A stretch of 64,000 nucleotides of DNA, from positions 434,001 through 498,000 of the forward strand of contig JAUJYN010000018.1 in assembly GCA_030737835.1 (NCBI GenBank). The letters are read 5' to 3'. The DNA comes from Acorus gramineus (lineage: Eukaryota; Streptophyta; Magnoliopsida; Acorales; Acoraceae). Below, in pieces: positions 59,028 through 64,000 of this stretch. A program made the position numbers and the translations under genes. Every line of letters starts with the position of its first letter. Position 1 is the stretch's first letter. The notes beneath the pieces are model-generated. The model worked only from the letters and a program-made list of their open reading frames with translations. It was not told the origin of the DNA and did no database searches.

Positions 59028-59813
59028 GGTTCAACCCAAAAAGGTGGTTTGGGCAGAGAAATGGTAAAGTGATTGTCTGCACGCCCAAACGGTGTTTGGA
59101 GTAAAAGCTGGTGTGTTCCGATTGAAAAACGGTGTGGAACGAATTTTCATGAAATGTCATTTGTACCGAAAAATGGTGTTTTGTTTTTTTTTTTTGAAAA
59201 AAAAAACGGTATGTCTGGACCCATAATGCTGTGCTGGACGCCAAAATGGTGTTCGGTTCGGAAAATGATATTTAGGTAAGAAAAATGGTATGTGAAACGA
59301 AAAATGGAGGGTTTGGGACCCACACGTGGTGTGTTTGGAAAGGGAAAATGGTTGTTGAACAAATTTCTGAGAAATGGTGTTTGGAACGAAAAATTGTGTT
59401 TGGGTTGAAAAATGGAATTTGGTTCAACCCAAAAAGGTGGTTTGGGTAGAGAAATGGTAAAGTGATTGTACGCACGCACAAACGGTGTTTGGACTAAAAA
59501 CTGGCGTGTTCCGATTGAAAAACGGTGTGGAACGAATTTTCATGAAATGTCGTTTGTACCGAAAAATGGTGTTTTGTTTTTTTTTTTTTATAAAAAAACG
59601 GTATGTCTGGACCCATAATGCTGTGCTGGACGCCAAAATGGTGTTCGGTTCAAAAAATGATATTTAGGTAAGAAAAATGGTATGTAGAACGAAAAATGGA
59701 GGGTTTGGGACCCACACGTGGTGTGTTTGGAAAGGGAAAAAGGTTGTTGAACGAATTTTTGAGAAATTGTGTTCGGAACAAAAAATTGTGTTTGGGTTGA
59801 AAAATGGTGTTTT
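59028..59813. repeat. Tandem duplication of about 393 bp inside the minisatellite
   Basis: GGTTCAACCCAAAAAGGTGG occurs at 59,028 and 59,421. Both copies then share the TGCACGC phrase, AAACGGTGTTTGG, a poly(T)/poly(A) stretch, GGTATGTCTGGACCC and GGGTTTGGGACCCACACG. The copies differ mainly by homopolymer length and scattered substitutions. Confidence 0.8.
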
Positions 59814-60792
59814 GAGCCCCTATTTGGTTTGCTTCGACCCAAATAGTGATTGCACCAAAAAATGGTGTTTGGAACAAGAATTGGTATTCGGGTTAAAAAC
59901 CGGTATTTGGGTTTGCTTTGTTTTTCCCAAGAAATGGTTTTGGAACAAAATAAAAAATCTGTATTTGGGTTGAAAAATTGTGTTTACGACGAAAAATGGT
60001 GTTTGGGTTGAAAAATGGTATTTGGTTTTAAAAATGTTGTGTTTAAACCCAAAGATGGGTTTGTCTACAAGGAATGGTGATTGGGTAGAAAATTGGTATT
60101 TCGGTCCAAAAAAATTTTTTGTATCCGAAATGGTGCTTGAGTCGAAGAATATGTCAAGCAGTGGCTGAAAAACAGTTTTTGTGTCGAAAAGATGGTGTTT
60201 GGAACGAACATTGGTGGTGTTTGGGTGGAAAAATGGTATTTGTGTCGGAAAATAGTTTTTTTGTGACCCAAAAATGGTTTTTGTTTGACAAGAATTGATA
60301 TTCGGGTCGAAGAATGGTATTTGAGTAGAAAAATAGTGTTTCGGCTCAAAAGGTGTTTGGGTAGAGAAACGGTATGTTATATATGTGTCACTTTTTGCCT
60401 GTTGGTAACCATTGGAGCATTTTGGCAGTTTTTGAGTTTTTTTCGTTTTTCGATCGGAAGCGCAAAATTTTTGGACTGTTAGCTATCGTCCTGTGTTTGA
60501 GGACTCCGATTGAAAAATCTAACTGCATATTATGTGTCCTGGTGCCATTCTAAGCCACTCACAAAAATTTCATCGAATTCCGGTAACGTTTCTGAAATTT
60601 CGCAGTTCCGGGGCGTATCCGGGTTTTGACCGAGCGAGAAGTCATTGGGAGAGTTGACTTGGTCAAAGTGGACCCATGACTTGGTCAACCCTTTTTGTCT
60701 TTTTGTGTGGTTGGGTTGACCCAAGTCAAATCCCACTTAAAACCCACTTAAACCTAATTAAACCTAGGTTAGCCCTAATTAAAGTTGGTTGA

Positions 60793-60800
60793 CTATTTAA
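60793..60800 (+). promoter_or_regulatory. TATA-like site of LTR K
   Basis: CTATTTAA lies about 35-50 bp before the pyrimidine-rich leader TTCATTATCTTCTCC. It is the best candidate core promoter in the LTR, but the match to TATA is imperfect. Confidence 0.35.
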
Positions 60801-61279
60801 GTGGATCTAAAAAGTGCTCTTCACTATTCATTATCTTCTCCAACACATTTTCTCTCTCCCCCCTCTCTTTTTCAAGCTTTTGAGCCACCTAGGGTTCTCA
60901 AAACTTTAAACTCAAATCATAGAAAGGATAGATCCGGTCCCGATCTACACCCCGGTGTCTTCGGATTCGAATTCCAGCGTGTCTTGCCCTTTCTCCCGCC
61001 CTCTCTTCTCCTCAGATCTGAGCCATTTCGGAGGTGGGAAGAGGTCTTGGTGGTGGAGACCCTTGGAGAGGCGTTTCGGTGCGCGGAGAGCAACCGAACT
61101 TCCCTTCCTTCCCTTGGTAAGCTCTTTTTCCTTCTTTTTTTTTGGCTTAGATGCTTGTTAGGAGGGTGGTTTTGAAGTTGGGTGGTGGTCGGCGGCTGTG
61201 GGTGGCTGTCGGTGGTGGTTGGGGGTGGTCGGAGGCCTTTGGTGGCCGGTGGTTGGTGGTAGAGGTGCTCGGACAGGGT

Positions 61280-61910
61280 GGTGGTCTGTCCCGGGCAGGA
61301 TGGCAGCACAGGCGCAGCAGGCAGGCTCAGCTGGCGTGCAGCGGCAGGGCGCGCGTGCGCGTACGCGCGGACGTGCGCGCGGGCGTGCGCTCGGGTGGCG
61401 CAGGCGCGAGTGTGCTGGACGCTGGGCGTGCTGGTTGTGTTGGGTGCTGGGCGAGGTTGCAGGGCGCTGGGGCGCTGGGCGCTGAGCACCGTGCAGGAGC
61501 ATGTGCGCGAGGCGCTAGGCAGAGGCGCAGGCGTGCGCGCGCGTGAGGAGAGCAGTGGGTGCGAGCGGGCGGGTGCGCGTGCGGGGCGCTGCGGTGGGGC
61601 GCAGTGCGCACGGGTGCACCCGGGGCTGGGCGAGCGGCTGGTCGAGTGGGTGATGCGCGTGGTGGTGCGCGCGGAGTGCGCGCGGGGCGAAGCGCTGGAC
61701 GCGGGGTGTGGGGTGTGCGGTGTGCGCGCGGGCTGCTGCGCTGGGGCGCAGTGAGCGCGCGGTGCACCCGGGGAGCTCGGCGGCGTGTCCTGGCGTGCAG
61801 GCAGGGGCTCGGCAGGGCGCCTGGGCGCGCGGGCTAGGGCGCGGCGGTGCATCCGGGGGCGGGTGGCCGTGCGGGTGGTTGCCGGGGGTGCGGGAGTGAG
61901 TCGGGGTGCT
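61280..61910. repeat. CpG-rich tract inside LTR K intron
   Basis: About 600 bp is rich in GCGCG, GTGCGC and GGGGCGC, with CpG retained, unlike the older copies where TG/CA predominate. Long frames on both strands (up to 311 codons) are composition artefacts. Confidence 0.75.
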
Positions 61911-62374
61911 CGGGCTAGCGTGCATACGGGCCGTATGTACGTTTGCCCGAGTGTTGGGTACTTTTGGTGTATTTTGTGTATGTTTGTGGTATTTGTGGAT
62001 TTTACTCACCAGTTGATACCCTGTCTTGCAGATCTTGACGGACGGTCGCGCGACGACCCGACTTCCGGTGAGTGGGACAACCCAACCCAGTTGGGAGGCG
62101 TTATATGCACTTGGGCGTATAACGTCCTCCCCTGGGGCACCATAGAGTAATATTAACCTGTTTAATATGTAATCCATGCAGCATGATTGATATGTAGTAT
62201 GCATGCTACCCTAGACTGATTATGTTAGGGACTTGCACCCTTAGGTTGTGTAAGAGCCATGCATCTTGTCCCCTTGTTATCATGCTAGGAAAGCCTCGGC
62301 CTTTGTATGCTCCTATTAGTTTAATTTGTTAAATTAAATGCAACTGGTAATATTATTGCATGCCTTAGGGAATA

Positions 62375-62496
62375 TTAAGGGGCCTTGCGAGGTCAACATT
62401 GAGACCCGGGCTAGGGTGCTCCGTGTTCCTTGTTTGGTTGTCGGGACGTCCTATATCGGGACCTCCTGTTGCCCTCCCAAGGTTTCTTTTCCCGTC
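62375..62496 (+). repeat. Internal-region segment embedded in LTR K
   Basis: GGGGCCTTGCGAGGTCAACATTGAGACCC through GCCCTCCCAAGGTTTCTTTTCCC matches 45,308-45,427 of element A (and its reverse in B near 53,690-53,790). Flanking LTR sequence on either side (GAATATTAA and TGTTCCCCGCATCTTGGTTATG) corresponds to contiguous sequence in LTR O near 13,490-13,550, which lacks the segment. Confidence 0.8.
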
Positions 62497-62674
62497 TATA
62501 TTAATGCATGTTCCCCGCATCTTGGTTATGCGCCCTGGAGGAATTCTGATGAATTCAAGACACTAGAGTTGTAGAGGTGTGTTGTCAGCGGATCCGAGTG
62601 GATCATATGCGTGTGGGTAGGCTGTTTCTCTCCCCTTCGTTGGATCCGTGTAGGGACTCCTCAGCATAGACAGA

Positions 62675-62845
62675 CTATCCTGACAGAGGGCTCCCATCAG
62701 TAGGCACCTCCTGATCTTGGACTCGGACTGTGCTGAATGTGGGAGTAGACCAGGCACTAGCAGGCTATCCTGACAGAGGGCTCCCATCAGTAGGCACCTC
62801 CTGATCTTGGACTCGGACTGTGCTGAATGTGGGAGTAGACCAGGT
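62675..62845. repeat. 90-bp direct duplication in LTR K, 80 bp identical
   Basis: CTATCCTGACAGAGGGCTCC starts at 62,675 and again at 62,765. The following 80 bases appear identical in both copies, ending GTAGACCAGG. Other LTR copies carry a single, diverged version of this block. Confidence 0.85.
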
Positions 62846-62901
62846 AAGCTACGGTGTGGAGGAGAGGCTATCGGTGGACCAAGGGTGATTAACAGCCTAG
62901 T

Positions 62902-63030
62902 CAGTCCCAATATCCTATGTCACCTATTGAGGGGTGAGGGTGAGGGTGTATGGATATGTATGGATATGTATGAGTGATTATCAGTCCCAATAACCTATGT
63001 CACCTATTGAGGGGTGAGGGTGAGGGTGTA
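62902..63030. repeat. 80-bp-spaced duplication in LTR K
   Basis: CAGTCCCAATA(t/a)CCTATGTCACC with its GGTGAGGGTGAGG tail occurs at 62,902 and 62,982, separated by a short TGGATATGTA repeat. It is another recent copy-number change in this LTR. Confidence 0.75.
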
Positions 63031-63555
63031 GTGGTTCGGCGATGTACGAACTACTGGATTTATGTTGATTATATGTGGTTAATATAAACTGTGATGCATG
63101 GGTTGTGCTGTTCACTGAGCGTGTGGCTCACCCCTCGCATAATATTTTTCCAGTGATTACTGAGGAGGACTTGAAGGAGGAGCTCCCTGAGCGACTGCAC
63201 CAGTAGCGGAGTAGCGCTACGTCCCGCGAGTTGAGGCCATCAGCATCCTTCCTTTTGATTGTATGTATATATTTCTGTGCTTGGGCACCCAGTTGTGTAT
63301 TATTTGGATGTATGTGTGTATATTGGCTCTCACAGGACATATGATTTGTATCGAGTCTGTAGTATGTTTTTGGGATTACAGACTCAGTCTTTTAGCTTCC
63401 GCATCTGTGTATATATTATGTCAGCCTTGCTTGATCTGTGTTGTTGTCATTTTAGTTATTGTTAGAGTGGTTTATTGATTCCCTGTTTAGACTGCTGATA
63501 TCTTATATACACTTGCCGCGACCCGGGGACGGCCGCCCTGGGGCGTGACAAAAGT

Positions 63556-63567
63556 TGGTATCAGAGC
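63556..63567 (+). promoter_or_regulatory. Primer-binding site of element K (initiator tRNA-Met)
   Basis: TGGTATCAGAGC follows the LTR end by five bases, identical in spacing and sequence to element A. Confidence 0.93.
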
Positions 63568-63670
63568 CTGGTCCTGTCAGAGCCAATTGTCTTCTTTTTC
63601 GTAGAGATGAGTCCTAGGATTTCTATATGAGTATTCTGATCCTAGTGTCTGGTTTTCTTAGGTTGCTGAT

Positions 63671-64000
63671 ATGGCTCCTCGTGGAGGACGGCGCGGACGA
63701 GGTCCCTCTCGACCTTTGGAGGTTTCCAAACCTGCCAGAGGCGAGGATGCTATTGGAGAGTCCTCAGCCATGAGGCCAGGATCGGCAGTGGAGCCTCCTG
63801 CCTGGGAGCGCGCGTTTGCGCGGTTAGCAGATATGGTGGAGACGCAGACCAGGGCATTGGAGGCCCAGACGAGGATGTTGGCAGAGCAGGCACGGGATAT
63901 TCAGGAGCTGCGGGCGGCCCGCGAGGCAGTTCCGCAGGTTCCTCTGGTGGCAGATCCACCTGTGGTACCCGATGTACCCCCAGTCCCTGTGGTTGTTCCA
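63671..64000 (+). CDS. gag: Gag polyprotein N-terminus of element K, runs off the window
   Basis: An ATG 120 bp after the LTR opens a frame of 110 codons with no stop to the right edge. It starts MAPRGGRRGRGPSRP, an Arg/Gly-rich basic N-terminus typical of Tekay/Del-like chromovirus Gag. It continues with a Glu/Gln/Arg/Leu-rich segment (residues about 41-75: RLADMVETQTRALEAQTRML) that should form a coiled coil, then a Pro/Val-rich linker. The start codon is chosen because the degenerate gag of element A begins at the same place (MPPRIR, 45,003). The capsid domain, zinc knuckle and pol would lie beyond the window. An uninterrupted frame contrasts with every other coding remnant here. Confidence 0.85.
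   Translation, partial: MAPRGGRRGRGPSRPLEVSKPARGEDAIGESSAMRPGSAVEPPAWERAFARLADMVETQTRALEAQTRMLAEQARDIQELRAAREAVPQVPLVADPPVVPDVPPVPVVVP

Larger units (their letters stand above)
56218..60374. repeat. Degenerate 19-20 bp minisatellite array (consensus GAAAAATGGTGTTTGGGTC)
   Basis: Apart from an inserted MITE (56,486-57,441), the region can be read as consecutive units of 17-23 bp, each with a purine run (gaaaaa), ATGGT and a T/G-rich half (GTTTGGGTC). Clear runs are at 59,990-60,370 and 58,560-58,700. About 3.2 kb of array gives roughly 160 units. Higher-order duplication is present (about 393 bp at 59,028-59,813). Open frames on both strands (up to 232 codons) reflect the repeat, such as FGLKNGVWVEKW, and match no known protein. 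The array borders a truncated LTR on the left and is interrupted by LTR K on the right. Confidence 0.8.
60375..63550 (+). mobile_element. Element K 5' LTR
   Basis: It starts TGTTATATATGTGTCAC at 60,375 inside the minisatellite (CGGTA at 60,370-60,374 as left TSD copy) and ends GGGGCGTGACA at 63,550 (3,176 bp), followed by a PBS. It has U3 with CATCGAATTCCGG, a TATA-like CTATTTAA near 60,793, a leader of about 300 nt, an intron 61,117-62,031 (TTG|GTAAGC to TTGCAG|ATCTTG, 915 nt) filled with CpG-rich sequence, an inserted segment homologous to the A/B internal region (62,375-62,496), two direct duplications (90 bp and 80 bp) and the CTCACCCCTCGCATAAT tract. It is the best preserved element here. 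Confidence 0.92.

Noticed and set aside
56218..60374. CRISPR-like regular repeats
   Set aside because: There are no identical repeats with unique spacers, units are degenerate and directly adjacent, and the context is a plant genome.
60917..62204. 311-codon and 229-codon minus-strand frames in LTR K
   Set aside because: They span the CpG-rich tract, antisense to the LTR leader, with no domain. Few stops are expected at this GC content.

Overview
This window is plant nuclear heterochromatin. I see no intact host gene in it. Almost all 64 kb is made of nested, mostly decayed LTR retrotransposons. Plant origin is supported by a plant-mobile-domain (PMD) pseudogene with plant-type introns at the left edge, primer-binding sites matching the initiator tRNA-Met 3' end (TGGTATCAGAGC), pol remnants of the Ty3/gypsy chromovirus (Tekay/Del-like) type, and a PMD/GCC-box LTR family. 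I cannot name the species from sequence alone.

Layout. 1-2,335: 3' part of a PMD coiled-coil pseudogene, followed by a hairpin array (2,657-2,800). About 3,950-6,310: an AT-rich minus-strand LTR starting TGTAAC. 6,311-20,413: a stack of fragments of one large LTR superfamily (full copies 3.2-3.7 kb, canonical ends TGTTATG...GGGGCGTGACA) in both orientations. It includes a solo LTR (11,590-15,142) with perfect AGAGG target-site duplications (TSDs). 20,414-24,861: a different LTR family (start TGTAGATACCCC) whose upstream region carries hairpins built on the GCC-box AGCCGCC. It is present in opposite orientations around a LINE 3' end and a minus-strand acidic coding remnant. 24,862-35,177: a deletion-fused Ty3 element followed by LTRs inserted into LTRs, ending at a fusion of two oppositely oriented LTRs (32,816/32,817).

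35,178-56,217: two related internally deleted elements. Element A (41,235-51,286, plus strand) is complete, with two LTRs, PBS, degenerate gag/RT/integrase and polypurine tract. It lies inside the 3' LTR of element B (minus strand), which also contains a solo LTR (36,285-39,965, TSD CGCTC). 56,218-60,374: an unusual degenerate 19-20 bp minisatellite, interrupted by a 956-bp fold-back MITE built of 92-bp repeats in mirrored order. 60,375-64,000: the best preserved element (K), with a 3,176-bp LTR, PBS and an open gag reading frame that runs off the right edge.

The LTRs of the dominant superfamily carry what looks like a conserved intron of about 520-915 nt. It has GTAAG donors and GCAG acceptors and comes in two alternative contents, one AT-rich and one extremely CpG-rich. 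Most other open frames in the window are by-products of repeats (GGTGAG-rich blocks, CpG-rich tracts, the minisatellite) and are not reported as genes.
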